Part shown: positions 1-11,723 of the stretch, piece by piece
Numbering within the stretch: position 1 is the first letter of the stretch
Layout of the letters: each line of letters starts with the position of its first letter
From: Alternaria dauci
Lineage: Eukaryota; Ascomycota; Dothideomycetes; Pleosporales; Pleosporaceae
Assembly: GCF_042100115.1 (NCBI RefSeq)
Contig: NC_091278.1
Location: 1,426,001 to 1,490,000 of the forward strand
Length of the DNA: 64,000 bases
Direction of reading: 5' to 3'
The notes under the pieces: generated by a model
Told to the model about the DNA's origin: nothing
The model's database searches: none
The model's input: only the letters and a program-made list of their open reading frames with translations
Position numbers and translations under genes: made by a program

Positions 1-2059
1 GTGAATACCCTGGACTTGAAGTCCTGATCATGTCCCAGTCATCTGAATAGCCTGGCGGTCCTACTAGCTCGTCACTTCCATGACTGGCTATGGGAAGGAG
101 ATTGGTTGAATCGCCCTTGACAAGCCCCAGCCTTTCCTCTTCAGTAGCGGTAGCTGCTTTGCCTTCTCTGCTGCTCTTCCGACTGTGCCTACTAGTCGGT
201 CGTCTGTTACTCGACGATTCGCCTGTTGAGTCAGGACGGTTCCGGGAGAAGACGTTCTGGAAGGAGAATTGACGTTTGGCCATGTGGTTGGGTGGTCTTG
301 GGGGAGCGAGCGAGTCGCTCGAATCCTGACGATCATGGCCAATACGAGGTGGATCAGGAAGCGAGGCGAAATGTATGTGGGTGTCTAGCGGCTTGTACGA
401 TGTATCCTGCGTCATAATGGTGTGCTTGTAGGATCCGGCGTCTGATTCGCGATCCGAAGCGCCATCGGCCTGTGGGATGGCGGGTAACGGTTGCATGCCC
501 ATGCCGGAAGTCCCTGGAGCATGTGAGCTACCACGACTACTGGTAGACTTGCCGCGGGAGCGTAATCTTTGGAAGAAGCCAGGATGGAAGCTGTCATTAT
601 CGTCGTCTGACTCGTCGGTCGGGAATTGCGACATGCCGAGAGGCGGATGGATGGTTCGTACAACGGTAGCGCTGCGCGTTGGCGGACGACTGGGGTCGAG
701 GACCGTTTTCCGTCTTCGGAGACCGTCGAATTCGACCTGTTCGCCTTCACCAATTGGCTCCATGTGCTCTTCTTGAATCTTCTTAGCCTCAGCGAGCTCC
801 TTGTGCGACCTAGCCTTTGACAGTGACCTGAGGATGGCTGCGCCACCACGCAGGGTGTCAGCTCTGGGCTCGTACTCGGGCTCCTCCATCTCTGCGACGG
901 TTCGCACTTGGTCAAGATCGCCCTTGAAGACGGCCGAGTCTGGCACGTCCTTTGCCGACTTGGAGAGTTGCAGCAGCACGACGCCGGAACAGATTTGTAG
1001 GAAGCCCATGATGACGGTGACGATCTGGAGCGGGGTGCCTTTGAATCCCTGGAACAAGACAGCCGAGGTGACGATTGTCGCAGACGTGAAGAAGACGTAG
1101 TACGTTGGTGTTACCAAGGCAGCGTTGAACAAGTTCAAGGCTTTCTGGGCAAAGCTTAGCATTCTCCACATGGCCAAGGAAGACATGGACTTACGTTCAG
1201 GTAGATGATCTCCGTCAGTAACGTGACCACGACAAAGACAAGCAGCACGTAGAGGAACCATTCCTTAAACTGTCCGCCGTAGGTGCCAGAAGCCTGCGCT
1301 ACGACAGCAGCGCCGAGGCCTTGGGTCGCGACGACACTCAGTCCTCCAATCAGACTGCAGATGGTAATGTAGACCATCATAGTCTTCTTCCCGTACTTTG
1401 GGCCGAGCCAGAGAGCAATGACAACACATGCGACGATGATGACACCTGCATAGCTGAGAAAGCCAGGAGCAATGACCCACTTCTTCATGTCCTGGATGCG
1501 CGCAACAGACGACTGCTCGGGTGCGTTTACGGCAATTACAACAGATCCGATGATGCAGTTGAAACAGCCTACTTTCCCTACAAAGCTCAAGCGTTCCTTC
1601 AAGAAGATGGTGGACAGTATAGCGCATATGACGACAGAAAGGGCGCCCATGGGGGTTACGAGGATAGCATCGGTAAAAGCGTATGCGACGAGATTACTGC
1701 CAGGCGTTAGTACCATGTCCGGATCTGACGCTTCACAGTGCGTACCATATTTCTCCAACAATCATGAGTGTCATACCGAGCCACCACCAAGCATTCTTGA
1801 GGTATCCGTAGCCTTCTCCCGCCTCTTCATTGTACTTCTTGTTCGCCTGCAACAGGCCATGTTTCTTGATAACAAACGACGTCCCGATGAAGACGCCGGA
1901 AGCGATGGCCAGGACTAGACCAATGATTTTGTAGGAGGCTGGGCGCGTTCCCGTCTCGCCGCCCATGCCTCCAGCGCGGGCATCCAGCTGGTGGGCGGCA
2001 TAGAGGAGGTGTGCGGTCGAGTCCATGGCTTGGGGGTGGGTCGCAGTGGATGCTGCCAA
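1..2059 (-). CDS. NIPA-type magnesium transporter (partial, C-terminus beyond window)
   Basis: Membrane protein of the NIPA/DUF803 family, whose members move Mg2+ and related cations. Exons read 2059-1746, 1696-1195 and 1144 to beyond base 1. The 49-bp and 50-bp introns have GTACGC/GTAAGT donors and a TACTAAC branch box in the first. At least 653 residues are present. The first part holds the family core: a hydrophobic segment after SYKIIG, then VGEICNLVAYAFTDAILVTP across the first junction, followed by APLGALSV-like and further TM segments (about eight or nine in all). From about residue 350 the protein turns into a long hydrophilic, Ser/Arg/Asp-rich cytosolic tail that is still open at the window edge. 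The start could be the Met at 2059 or a second Met 11 codons later. It is divergent from COG4. The family call is firm; the ion is inferred from the family. Confidence 0.93.
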
Positions 2060-2811
2060 GTGCTAGTGCACCGGCGACTCGACCTGATGGTGTTGTTGAT
2101 TGCGAAGTGCTTTTTTACCGTGGAAGCATGAAGAATAGTGTTTGCGACTCGGATGTCTTGGGTGGTGTGCACGAGGCTGGGCCGCACGTGGAGGAACGTT
2201 GAATGGGCGGAGGCAGGAACGCTTTGGGAAGTCTGTTTGGACAGGGTCCTGGGCACCACGGAGATGAGTACGAGCAGGGTGCAATCGCGGTCGCAGAGGG
2301 AAGGCGCGGAGGGCGGAGGGAAGGCGTGGGTGGTGAAGGGGTTTCTTTTGTTTCGAGTACGAGCACGAGGAAGGCGCAGTCTCTGGGTGCAGATGCGGGC
2401 CGTTGGTGCGTAATCGTGGTACGTACGGCTGAGAGGTCTAGATGCGCGGGTGATTGGTGCGCGGGTTGGTGGTGTTTACACAGCTGCTGGGCTGGGGACT
2501 GGAACCGTGCCGCAGACAACCGGCAGCAAACGTTATTATACCGAGTTTGTGACGGAAATTTGGCAAGGTAAACAGAAACATGCGACGGCGCAGGCCCTTC
2601 CGCGTCGTTCCCTGCTGCCCGTCAACATGCAATGTAATCTCGCTGCAGGGGCAACGGCCACGGCCTGAGACGTCACCGGCCAAGAGATCGGCGCTCGCCC
2701 ACCAACGCTTGACAGCTTGCACGTCCAGAAATAGACGATCAACAGTCGACAGCCCATACGCGACGTTTGACACTCGTCCCCATCTGCACCCGTACAGCAG
2801 CATGGTTGAAC
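2060..2811. promoter_or_regulatory. Divergent intergenic region between NIPA-like gene and COG4
   Basis: A 752-bp region separates two divergent start codons and so must hold both promoters. It contains a run of G-tracts at 2291-2341 and no open frame that looks coding. The short frames reported on either strand here overlap one another and resemble no family. Confidence 0.6.
2311..2341 (+). other. Potential G-quadruplex motif in divergent promoter
   Basis: Four G-runs of three or more (2311, 2318, 2328, 2338) are separated by loops of 4, 7 and 7 bases, which satisfies the common G3N1-7 rule. A further G-run precedes at 2298. The motif lies 250 bp upstream of the NIPA-like start and 470 bp upstream of COG4. 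Confidence 0.55.
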
Positions 2812-5189
2812 ATGGCAGTCGACCTTGCCGACCGAGACATGTTCGCCGCCGCCAGCGTGGCTCAGATCCATGACGCCCTCGGCCAATTGCACGAGCACGA
2901 AGCCAGCGTCACGCAGCGCCTAAACGCCCTCATCGCCGAGCAGAAGCATCTCTCGCGCGAACTCGGTCGCCTCGATCTGCTCCGCGCCCACCTCGGCACC
3001 CAGGCCGTCAACACGCGAGCCATCAGCAATGGCATGCTCTCCGACGCCGCCTCGACGGCGAGCCGCATATCGAGCGCCGTCAAGCGGTTAGACCAGGAAC
3101 AGTCCAACGTCAAGGCCACACTCGAGGTGGTGGAGCAGGTGGCCGAACTCAAGGCCTGTGTGCTGGGCGTACACGGCTCCATGGGCGCTCCTCAGGACTG
3201 GGAGACTGCCGCCAACTATCTGCACCGCGCCGCCAAAATACCCGACGACGTCGTCAACGGCAGCTTCGCAGACGAGATTGTGCCTACCGCCGAGGTGCCG
3301 GATCCGCCGCGCGTGACGCTGGACGCCGCCGCAGAGTCGCTGTGTGGCCTCTTCCTGCGCGAGTTCGAAAAGGCAGCGCACGAGGGCGACGGCTCCAAGG
3401 TGACGAGATTCTTCAAGCTGTTCCCCCTGATCGGACGCACTGATGTAGGTCTCGATGCTTACGGCCGCTATGTCTGCCAGGGAGTAGCTTCGCGCGCGCG
3501 CACAAACTTCAACTCGGCTGCGCCAGCGCAGAGAAACGAGCCCTTCTTCTACGGCAACACCATCACAAAGCTTTTCGAGCATATCGCGCAGATTGTCGAC
3601 GGCCATGAGCCGCTGGTAGAGCGTCACTACGGGCCAGGCATGATGCAAAAGGTCATTGAACGTCTACAAATTGAGGCCGATGTGCAAGGCGGCATCGTGC
3701 TCGACACATGGCATGAAGAGCGTCGCATAGACCGCAAGCTGACTGACATCAAATCGTATGCCTTCTCCTTCCTTGTCCAGAGCTTTCTTCCCTCCCAAAA
3801 ACCCGCTTCTGGCACGCCTCGTTCCAGCTCGCCAGCAAACGGTGCTGGTCGGGTCAGCGAGGACGAGGGAGTGGACATGAAAGAGATTGATGGCTTGCTT
3901 GGAGAGGGCGCACTAATACTAGGACGATATGCGCTGTATGCGCGCTTCCTCTCTGATAAGTGTGCAGTAAGTAGCAAATGTACACGTCTGCTTTCAACAA
4001 CTTACATTTGCAGCCCGCCGAACCCGAAGACCATGTCGACCATGGTTTGGTGATGCCCAATTTCTTAGCCACCAGTAATCTCCACAAGAAAGTGAACAGC
4101 CATCTCATCGAGCCCGTCAATGCCATGACAACCTTCTTCTTCCGTAGGTCGGTGGAGAAGGCTTTTCAGTTGGACGAACCGCCAGCAGATCTGACGCTGA
4201 ATCCAATCAAGCCTCTTGGGTCCAACCCACCCTTCATCACCTCCGCAGTGGATGATGTCATGTACATTGTCAATCAAGTAATCCAGAGAACACTGGCAAC
4301 CTCGCAGCGTGCCGTCGTCTCAAGTGTCGTGCCTGCGGTAAGCCATATCCTAGGCGCCGAGTTCATCGGTATGATACAGCGGAAGATGCGTGACGAAAGC
4401 TATCCCAAGCCCGTCATTCAGGGCGGTCTTCCTCCTGAGGACAAAGTTATTGCCTTTTTGGTGCTCATTAACAACCTGGACATTGCGAATGACTACGTCA
4501 AACGCATAGTCTCGCAGCAGCTAGGCCGTCAAGCGCAAGCTGGCGAAGAGGATGCGAAATCACCGCTGTACGACCTCTTTCCATTCGGGCACGACGCTGT
4601 TTTCGTTGAGAACACACTGAAAGCAATGGAAAAGTCATTTGCATCCAAGAGCGGAGATCTCCTCAATGACGGCATCACTGTCTTATTTTCCAACGTCCTC
4701 AAGCCTCGCATTCGGCCAATCCTGGCTGAGGCGTTCCGAGACATAAAGTATGACCCCGAGAACGAGGACGAAGAGGAGGAGGACGTCGATGTGGTAAAGT
4801 CGCGTTTTGACCGTGGTTGGGGAGTTGTGATCCGTCCCATAAAGCGTATCTTGACCTCAGCAAACTTTGATCGACTCCTTGCGCTGGGACTGAATTCTCT
4901 CGCGTCTTCCCTTGAAAAGCGCATCAAAAGCTACTACGGCAGAGTCAATGCGCTCGGTGCTGTCAGGCTTGAGCGCGACGTCGCTGGAATCATCACCGCG
5001 GCTACAAGCGGCGGCGCATATTCACTCCGCGACGTATTCCAAAAGAGTACTCAGATGACTCTGATTCTAAACATGGAAGACGATGAATTCGCAGAAGTAG
5101 CGGATGACACGGAAGGCGAATCGGGCATACCCTGGGTACTGGATGCTGAGGAGAGGAAGAGAGTAAGAGCTATCATGAAAGGTTCATGA
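2812..5189 (+). CDS. COG4: Conserved oligomeric Golgi complex subunit 4
   Basis: COG4 is a lobe-A subunit of the COG tethering complex that captures retrograde vesicles at the Golgi. Exons are 2812-3966 and 4014-5189. The 47-bp intron starts GTAAGT and ends TTGCAG. The product has 776 residues, close to the usual size of animal COG4 (about 785). Residues 20-110 are heptad-rich coiled coil (AEQKHLSRELGRLDLLRAHL). The COG4 core begins near residue 190 with the family block VTRFFKLFPLIG, later LVERHYGPGMMQKVIERLQ. The C-terminal half after the intron is the helical E-domain-like part. A Met 15 codons upstream in frame exists, but the Met at 2812 begins MAVDLADRDMF and fits the family better. An acidic EDEEEEDVD stretch lies near residue 640. 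Call is secure. Confidence 0.95.
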
Positions 5190-5581
5190 GAGGGTGTCAC
5201 TCAGCATCCGCGTGCGGGGTGCAGAGTTTCCGTAGTCTTGACTAGGAAATTCTTGGCACGCAATCTATACAAATGAAATACTCTGGACTGCCTCGATAGT
5301 GGGTATACTCCGCAATTAACAGTCTCCTTGTCCGTGAGGGTCGCTTTCGTATCGCGACTGCTCCTTATTTGCACACGGTCCATGTTAGTAGCACGCTGCT
5401 AGCCGTCGCAACCGATGACATGTGGCTCGTGCTGGCTTTGCTTTGCTTCCAAAGTTTGCTTAAACACCTAGCATCACACGCGATCGGCTACTCCTCAACG
5501 CATCGGCGATATTTCTAGTCGTTGTACATTTCGTACCGTATTACTAGGTTGCCAGGCGACTATCGGCCCGCCGTTTACGCG
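5190..5581. other. Intergenic, COG4 3-prime side and GH125 promoter
   Basis: This 392-bp gap between two same-strand genes has no coding signal. It should hold the COG4 3-prime UTR and the GH125 promoter; no distinct element was recognised. Confidence 0.5.
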
Positions 5582-7209
5582 ATGCGGCCGTCAGGCGCAA
5601 AGATCCTGCTTCCTTGCGTCTCGCTTCTGTTGCCATCCCTGTCATTGGCCCAATGTCCACTCTACCAGAACTACGCCGCCCGTTATCATGAGCCTTACAC
5701 AGAAGGAACATGGAACTTGAGCTACGCCAGACCGATTATACCGTGTCGAACATTTCGTTCGGAGCAGGTTGAGAGGACGATTGAACGGTTACGAGGTGTG
5801 ATCAAAGATGTTGATCTCTTTCGTGTACGGACATCGCTCCTGTGGTGCAATGCATGCTGATTTGATCACAGATCTTCGAGAACTCATGGCCCAGTACGTT
5901 GGATACGACGATTGAATGGCGAGGATGGTCAAACACGACGAGTAGCCTCGGCGAGCTTGAGGGTCCTCTCATGAGCATGAAACCTGAAGAACTGACTTTT
6001 GTCATTACCGGCGACATCGAAGCAATGTGGTTACGCGACTCGGCAAACCAACTCCAAGCGTACGTCTCCGTCTTGGAGAAAGACGACAGTCCAGACAGTC
6101 TAGCCAGTCTTTTCCGAGGCGCCATCAACTTGCAAGCACGCTACATCCTCGAGAATGTGTTCTGCAACGCATTCCAAGCGCCCGATGAAAGTGGCGTCGT
6201 ACACAAAAGCAGTCTGAATAGCGACCGCATCACGCCCCTGTTCGACTACTACAAAGTGTTTTCCTGCCAGTGGGAGCTGGATTCACTGGCCTCATTCCTG
6301 CAGCTCTCCGTCGACTACGTGACTGCCACAAGGGACTATGACTTCTTTCAGAAATCCAGCAACTGGACCAAAGCCGTTGAAGTAGTGCTTGAAACGGCAG
6401 AAAGCATGACTATAGACAGCTACACTGAGGATGGCGAATGGCAACACACCCCTTACACTTACTGTGCACCTTACGGCGGCACTCCAATCAACAACTGTAA
6501 TGGCAGTCCTCACAGAGGAAATATCGGCCTCATACGCTCGTTCCACCGCCCCAGCGACGATGCGTGTACTTACCAGTACCTTATCCCTTCCAACATGATG
6601 TTTTCAGCCGCCCTCAACAACTCTTCAACAATAGCATCGCGTATCATGCCCCGCGACAGCGGGTTACCAGCACGCATGCAAGCCCTGAGTACGGCCATCA
6701 ACCGCGGCATAGAAAAGTACGGAATAGTTTCGGACCCCACCTACGGCAAGATATACGCCTACGAAGTCGACGGATACGGTTCTGTCAACATCATGGATGA
6801 TGCCAATGTACCTTCTCTTCTGTCAGCTCCGTTCCTGGGCTATACGACGCTGCACGATCCCATCTACCAGAACACACGACGCAAGATTTTGAGTAGAGAC
6901 AATCCGTACTATGCTGTCGGGCCTGTGATTACTGGTGTTGGAAGTCCGCACACGCTACCTGGCAGGCCGTGGCCCATGGCGCTCATCATGACGATATTGA
7001 CTAGTGAGGACGACATGGAGATTATTCAGAATCTGATGTGGCTGGTGCAGAGCACGGATGGTTTGGGTCTCATGCATGAGAGTGTGCATGCAAGAGACAA
7101 CGCAGTGTGGAGTCGGCAGTGGTTCAGCTGGGCGAATGGGCTGTTTGGACAGATGATTTTGGATCTGGAGAAGAGGAGGCCGTGGATCTTGGACTTGAGT
7201 TTTCAGTAG
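5582..7209 (+). CDS. GH125 exo-alpha-1,6-mannosidase, secretory pathway
   Basis: Family GH125 (formerly DUF1237) enzymes are metal-independent inverting exo-alpha-mannosidases that trim alpha-1,6-linked mannose from N-glycans or mannan. Exons are 5582-5824 and 5872-7209. The 47-bp phase-0 intron joins ...VDLFR to IFENSWPSTLD. The product is 526 residues. It starts with a hydrophobic signal peptide (MRPSGAKILLPCVSLLLP, likely cut after SLA), so it acts in the secretory pathway or outside the cell. Family blocks are TGDIEAMWLRDSANQ, the CPYG/CAPYGGTP region, and GLMHESVHARD near the C-terminus, where the Glu is the likely catalytic base by family analogy. N-glycosylation sequons are present. 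An upstream in-frame start at 5522 is not ATG-supported and would bury the signal peptide. Secure family call; exact substrate is inferred. Confidence 0.94.
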
Positions 7210-7322
7210 TCATTAGAGCTAGAACGCAGAACGGTCACTGCAACACATCTTGCGTCCAGACGCGTGACGTCACTAGTCCATTGTTTGCTCCTTCCCGCCG
7301 TACATGCCATTGCTCCTTCCTC

Positions 7323-8366
7323 CTACAGCTTCGCCACCCGGGCCAAAACATCTCTCGCCTCTTGGCGGACCTTCTGCACAATCTCTCCTGCGCTTTGCAC
7401 TTCCTTGACCAACCCCACACCAGTGCCAGCCCACATTGCCGCGCGCCCCTGCAAGCCCGTCTTGTATCCTTTGTCTTCATCTGCAGCAGCCTCGTTGTGC
7501 AACTTCTGTATCTCTTCTAGGCTCATGCCATTCACAAAATCCCGGTAGCTTTGGGTTGCCAGGCAGCGTCCATCATACGGCTCCGGCCACATGCTGGGGC
7601 CGCTCAGCTGATCGAACAGCTTCGAACGCGTCGTCACCTGCCCGCCGTCTTGGGCTTCCAACACTGACGCTTGGTACACGGGATGTATGATCACCTCCTT
7701 CGACGCCAGGAACCGTGTCCCCATCACAACACCCTTAGCACCCAGCGTGATTGCTGCAGCAACGCCGCGTCCATCAGCAATGCCGCCTGCTGCTACGAGG
7801 GGGACATGTGAGAAGCCCGCTGCGGCGAGTGCATCCGACGCCTCGGGTAACAGTGATACGATACCTGCACCCTTCTCAAGGCCATGACCCCCGGCATCCG
7901 CGCCTTGGAGACAGAGAACGTCTGGCCGGGCGCTCTTCGCAACATGGAGAGCTGCTGCCACGCTACCAAGTTGAATCCAAATCTTGCTGTCCGGTGAGGC
8001 TTTGCGTATTGCTGGCACCCATTCCGCGTAATCGTCGAGCGACTTCGAAACGTATAGCCAGACCACGGCGGGCTTGAACTCTTCGAATACTTGGAGGACG
8101 TCTTCGAGCTTTAGCACGAAAGGTAGGAAGCCGAGACCAATGGGGAGGGTACGCGATGTCGAGAGCTCGGAGTTGGCTTCTAAGGCGTCGGCGGCAATAC
8201 GCAGCTCTTTCTTTACGTCTTCCATACTGAACAGACCTCCGATCATACCAAGGCCACCCGCGAGCGTTACAGCTGACGCAAGTTTACCACCTGCCCACCC
8301 CGCCATAGGGGCGTTTATGATCAGCGGCGACGACGTCCATGGCAGCTGTTCTTTGAGTGTTGACAT
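7323..8366 (-). CDS. Nitronate monooxygenase (2-nitropropane dioxygenase family)
   Basis: FMN-dependent enzyme that oxidises alkyl nitronates such as propionate-3-nitronate to carbonyl compounds and nitrite. It is intronless with 347 residues, the usual size. Visible family features of the TIM-barrel fold are NAPMAGWAGGKLASAV plus AGGLGMIGG at the N-terminus, LCLQGADAGGHG (the phosphate/nitronate-binding loop of the class), and VAAGGIADGRGVAAAITLGA with VVMGTRFLAS (FMN phosphate site). No signal peptide, so cytosolic or peroxisomal. The gene converges on the GH125 gene with only 113 bp between stop codons. Family is secure; the physiological substrate is unknown. Confidence 0.95.
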   Translation of the reverse strand: MSTLKEQLPWTSSPLIINAPMAGWAGGKLASAVTLAGGLGMIGGLFSMEDVKKELRIAADALEANSELSTSRTLPIGLGFLPFVLKLEDVLQVFEEFKPAVVWLYVSKSLDDYAEWVPAIRKASPDSKIWIQLGSVAAALHVAKSARPDVLCLQGADAGGHGLEKGAGIVSLLPEASDALAAAGFSHVPLVAAGGIADGRGVAAAITLGAKGVVMGTRFLASKEVIIHPVYQASVLEAQDGGQVTTRSKLFDQLSGPSMWPEPYDGRCLATQSYRDFVNGMSLEEIQKLHNEAAADEDKGYKTGLQGRAAMWAGTGVGLVKEVQSAGEIVQKVRQEARDVLARVAKL

Positions 8367-8768
8367 TGCAAACTAGGGCACACTTCGAGGGAGTCTGAGA
8401 ATGAGGATGAGCTACAAGATTGAAAGCACCTCTTTAAATATGACACTGTGTTGAGTGGAGTAAGCACTTTCCCGTGTCGGGGCCTTACATAGCATCCTGG
8501 CTTCACAAACGAAATCTAACCACGGTTGCATTCTGCATTCAGCAATAACGACGCATCACGTCAGCAAGGACACCAACAAGGATCAACATCGGTATGTGTC
8601 AGATCGTTCATTGGAATACCAATATCTTGTCCGTGAGGGAGGCCTGAGATACGACGGATGGAGCTCTGATGCCCCGCGATGGACCCACTACATCGCTCCC
8701 AGCTTGTCCACGGCTGCAAACGTCGCGAAATATATTAATTCTAATCTGCTGATTCAGCATATAAGAAC
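8367..8768. other. Intergenic, nitronate monooxygenase promoter side
   Basis: A 402-bp gap ending at the tRNA gene. A short open frame running through the tRNA (8596-9132) is chance. No other signal seen. Confidence 0.5.
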
Positions 8769-8852
8769 GGCTCGATGGTGTAGTTGGTTATCACGTTCGC
8801 CTCACATTCTGAGATGCGCGAAAGGTCGCGAGTTCGAGCCTCGCTTGAGTCA
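8769..8852 (+). tRNA. tRNA-Val(CAC) with a 10-nt intron
   Basis: A full cloverleaf can be drawn. The acceptor stem GGCTCGA pairs with TTGAGTC (two G-T wobbles) with discriminator A at 8852. The D-arm has GGTGTAGTTGG (A box). The anticodon stem is TTCGC/GCGAA. The T-arm is GCGAG-TTCGAGC-CTCGC (B box). The anticodon is CAC at 8803-8805, so it decodes GUG valine. Between base 37 (A8806) and base 38 (C8817) lie ten extra bases, 8807-8816, at the canonical position of nuclear tRNA introns. Without them the loop is the normal seven bases CTCACAC. The RNA should therefore be processed by the tRNA splicing endonuclease and ligase. CCA is not encoded, as expected for eukaryotes. Confidence 0.95.
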
Positions 8853-8855
8853 ATA

Positions 8856-8861
8856 TTTTTT
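8856..8861 (+). terminator. RNA polymerase III terminator of tRNA-Val
   Basis: A run of six T residues begins four bases after the tRNA discriminator base, the standard Pol III stop signal. Confidence 0.85.
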
Positions 8862-9817
8862 GCAGCCGCCGCGGTCTGGCGTGGGTCTGATGCAGCACGT
8901 TTCTTTTTGCACGAGGATCCATTACCGAGTGTTGCGCGGTCATGAGCTCTCGTTAGAAAACTGTAACATATACAGCAGGAGCGTCCTCGTCTTTGCTAAC
9001 AATACGCCCCCTGAGAATGGTCGCCAGGATATAACTTTCAGCCGTATCCGCTCGCCTTCCCGAGATCTGGGCATAACTAGGGAGGTCAAGGAGATTCCGA
9101 TCTTGAGTCTGTCCACACGCAGCCACAAGTGACTGACGGAGCATGGAGGCCAGTAATCAATCAATGATCACTGCTACACAAGACCTCCACCAGGACACTC
9201 AAAGATGGCTATGCACACTCCTGAAGGCCGGTAATCTCGACGTCCTCCGTGACATGGGCCAGCAGCTACCCAGGAAGCCGGAGTATCGCAGCTCTGGAGT
9301 GCGACATGGCAATGGGCTCTGACTTGAATCCCTTCAGGATCTTGGGATGGTCTGACTTCACCGCGCAGCTGGCCAAAGGCTCGTCTCTGCTCATAAGAAC
9401 ATTCGCAGACCGATTAAGTCGATCAGCTCCAGGGATACACACAACGTTTGTTCCGTTCCAATGGGCGAGCAGACGGACATATTTGAGATTCAAAACGGCA
9501 ATGGAAACAGCACAAAAGCACACATCTAAGGTAAAGTGACTACTCCTGATATGCAATGCAGTTGGAACATCTGAGCACGCACTACACTGTTGGACAGGCA
9601 CAGGAACGCGATTCCCGGGTGTGGATGAACGTTGGTATTGTTGCGCCTTGAGGACCATCGGTACATCGTTTGTTTCCCAAAAGCTTCGAGAAGTGGTCTG
9701 TAGGCCATGTCTTGATGCAGAGTCACAGTCGGGTATCTAATAACTCGATAAGCGACATCATCACCGACCATGCTGTCATTAAGAATTATTCATCATTCAC
9801 AACCTCTGTTGGCACAT
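8862..9817. other. Intergenic, no gene recognised
   Basis: About 0.96 kb. Minus-strand frames at 9266-9658 and 8953-9144 are open and contain some protein-like stretches, but they have no Met-to-stop architecture, splice support or family resemblance. I see no functional element. Confidence 0.4.
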
Positions 9818-10591
9818 TCACCAGACGTTCAGCGCAGCAACACCGGCAAGGGCGAGAAGTGCAGAGCCCTCGATGCCGTACTTGGTGGCCGCACCGGTGC
9901 TCTCAGGCACAGGCACAGACGCTGATGAGCTACTAGCCGCAGATGCAGTCTCCGAAGTCGAAGCCGAAGTTGAGGCCGAGGTCATTGTGCTGGTTGGCGT
10001 GATAGATCTACTGGGGGTCATCAGACCCGCACTAGCGCTCCTTGTCGTAGTAGCGGTGCTGCTACTGCCTGATGCTGACCTGGTCGTGCTAGAAGTCACA
10101 CTTCCAGCATCAGTCAAGAGGCTGTTCCCTGCAACAACAGTAGCGGAGAGAAACTGCACATCGTCACTGGAGAGCGTCGCCGTGATGGGCTGCCCGCCAG
10201 TGTCGTCGTTGCCGCCTACTTGGTTCACCGTGCAAGTCATTTCAACTGCCTGTTCGTTGTAGTCGCATCCGAGGCTCATTGACACGACGTCGGTCGACAT
10301 CTGGGCTTGGAAGCGCGTTTGGGAGAGGATAGTGACATCGAGGCCTGGGCCCCAACCGCACTCGGTGTCGTCGGCATCCGTAGGGCAGGCGATGTGGAAC
10401 TCGGTAGTGGAGGGATTGGCAGTATTGATGGTCGCGACAGGGTCAACGCCGTCGTAGCCTACGCGAATTAGACATGATCTGTGCTGGTGTTGTGACTAGA
10501 GTGACGTGCCACCAGGGAAAAAGAAGCTGACGACGTCTTGAGCACAAGCCGCGCTTGCTAGGATGGAGAGAGCAGCAATGGATTGACGCAT
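9818..10591 (-). CDS. Ser/Thr-rich secreted protein with probable GPI anchor
   Basis: Not a family with a known function. It is likely a cell-wall or plasma-membrane surface protein. Proposed exons are 10591-10513 and 10458-9818, giving 239 residues. It starts with a clean signal peptide (MRQSIAALSILASAACAQ). A compact N-terminal domain of about 130 residues follows with four or more cysteines (IACPT, ECGWGPG, LGCDYN, EMTCTV), then an 80-residue Ser/Thr/Ala stalk suited to O-glycosylation. The C-terminus is hydrophobic (EGSALLALAGVAALNVW) and preceded by small residues, as in GPI-signal sequences. The 54-bp intron uses a weak GTGGCA donor. It was chosen because it alone keeps the frame and yields FFFPGGYDGVDP. 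A 27-bp alternative using GTCACT is too short. The architecture is secure and the intron is less so. Confidence 0.8.
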
Positions 10592-11723
10592 TGTGGATTT
10601 GGTGGGTCTCGTTAGAAAGCAAGAATTATATTAGGGTACGGAGAATAAACTTTAAGAACTCAACGAATGACTGCACTGGGTATAAAGGAGTGTGTGATTG
10701 CAGAAACGAGTGACAATACGAGGAGCTGAGGCGGTCCAAAAACGCCTTTGCGAGGAGGCGCATTGCTTCTCTTTATCTCCCCCTGAGCTTGGTATCGAAG
10801 CTTGATTCATTAGCTGCCGCGAACGTTTTGGTCTAGTGCTGATCTGCATTAGCCGTGTGGGCCATGGCGTGCGAAATGAAAATATGCGTTGGAACAAAGC
10901 CGCTGAGCCAATTAGGATAAGGGTCTGGTGCAACGGCAGGCATCCGTGGTGTTGTCAAATCCAAACTGCCGGTGGGATGAACTCGATAGAGCATGTTTCC
11001 ACCAGCACGGTTTCTTGGTACCGTTGTTCTCGGGGCATTGACTCGTGAATCCATGTCCGAGGATCGGAGCCCAGATGTACCAAGATATTCGTTCGCTTGG
11101 GTCGTGGTCATGCGGCATTTGATTTCTACTCTATTGGAATGCGGTAAATGCCTGAGGGTAGCCAGGAGCCAGGAGACTTACACGGGCACTAATTCAAGAA
11201 CATCGTCCTCATCCCTAGTGTTTGTTAGGTCCAATGTTCCACTACGGACGGCTTTGCGATCCGATGAGCAAGTCACTCGTCTATGCGCCGCGCCGTGGCG
11301 AAACGAGATTGGAACGTTTTCTGGACGACCAAGGCCGGAGTGGCGCCAGTTTCAGGCCGCCATTATTGGACGATAACACAGATTGCTGATCAATCGCTTT
11401 ATCCCCAAGGCTGCCACGCTGGAGCTCGTATGTGTCTTGGCTCCGAGTGTTGTTTGTGAATCAGTGGTGAGATAGCCTCGGTGATGCGGGGGGAGAAATG
11501 CAGGAACAGCCTACCCCACATGGCAATCAGCCTTAAGAGGCAGCAAGAACGCATTTCGCGCATGCACCCTCTCATCCCTCTCTTGTGTCTTGTAGCGCAT
11601 TTCCTGCATCTGGGTAGGCTTTGGTTTGCACGGAATTCAATTAATGGTAGTACTATCAGTAGGCCAGCGTTCAAGTGGCCATTCATTGTGGACTCCGCAC
11701 TGTCCGGCCCGAAGCAACACAAC
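10592..11723. other. Intergenic between GPI-type protein and barrel protein
   Basis: About 1.1 kb between two divergent genes, so it carries both promoters. The plus-strand frame that runs into the next gene from 11481 has no start context and looks like 5-prime leader. Nothing else recognised. Confidence 0.45.

Noticed and set aside
8596..9132. 178-codon open frame across the tRNA gene
   Set aside because: It contains the whole tRNA-Val and its T-run, has no coding composition and no family resemblance.
10459..10485. Alternative 27-bp intron for the GPI-type protein (donor GTCACT)
   Set aside because: Shorter than any other intron in the window and below the usual fungal minimum; the 54-bp choice restores a better sequence.
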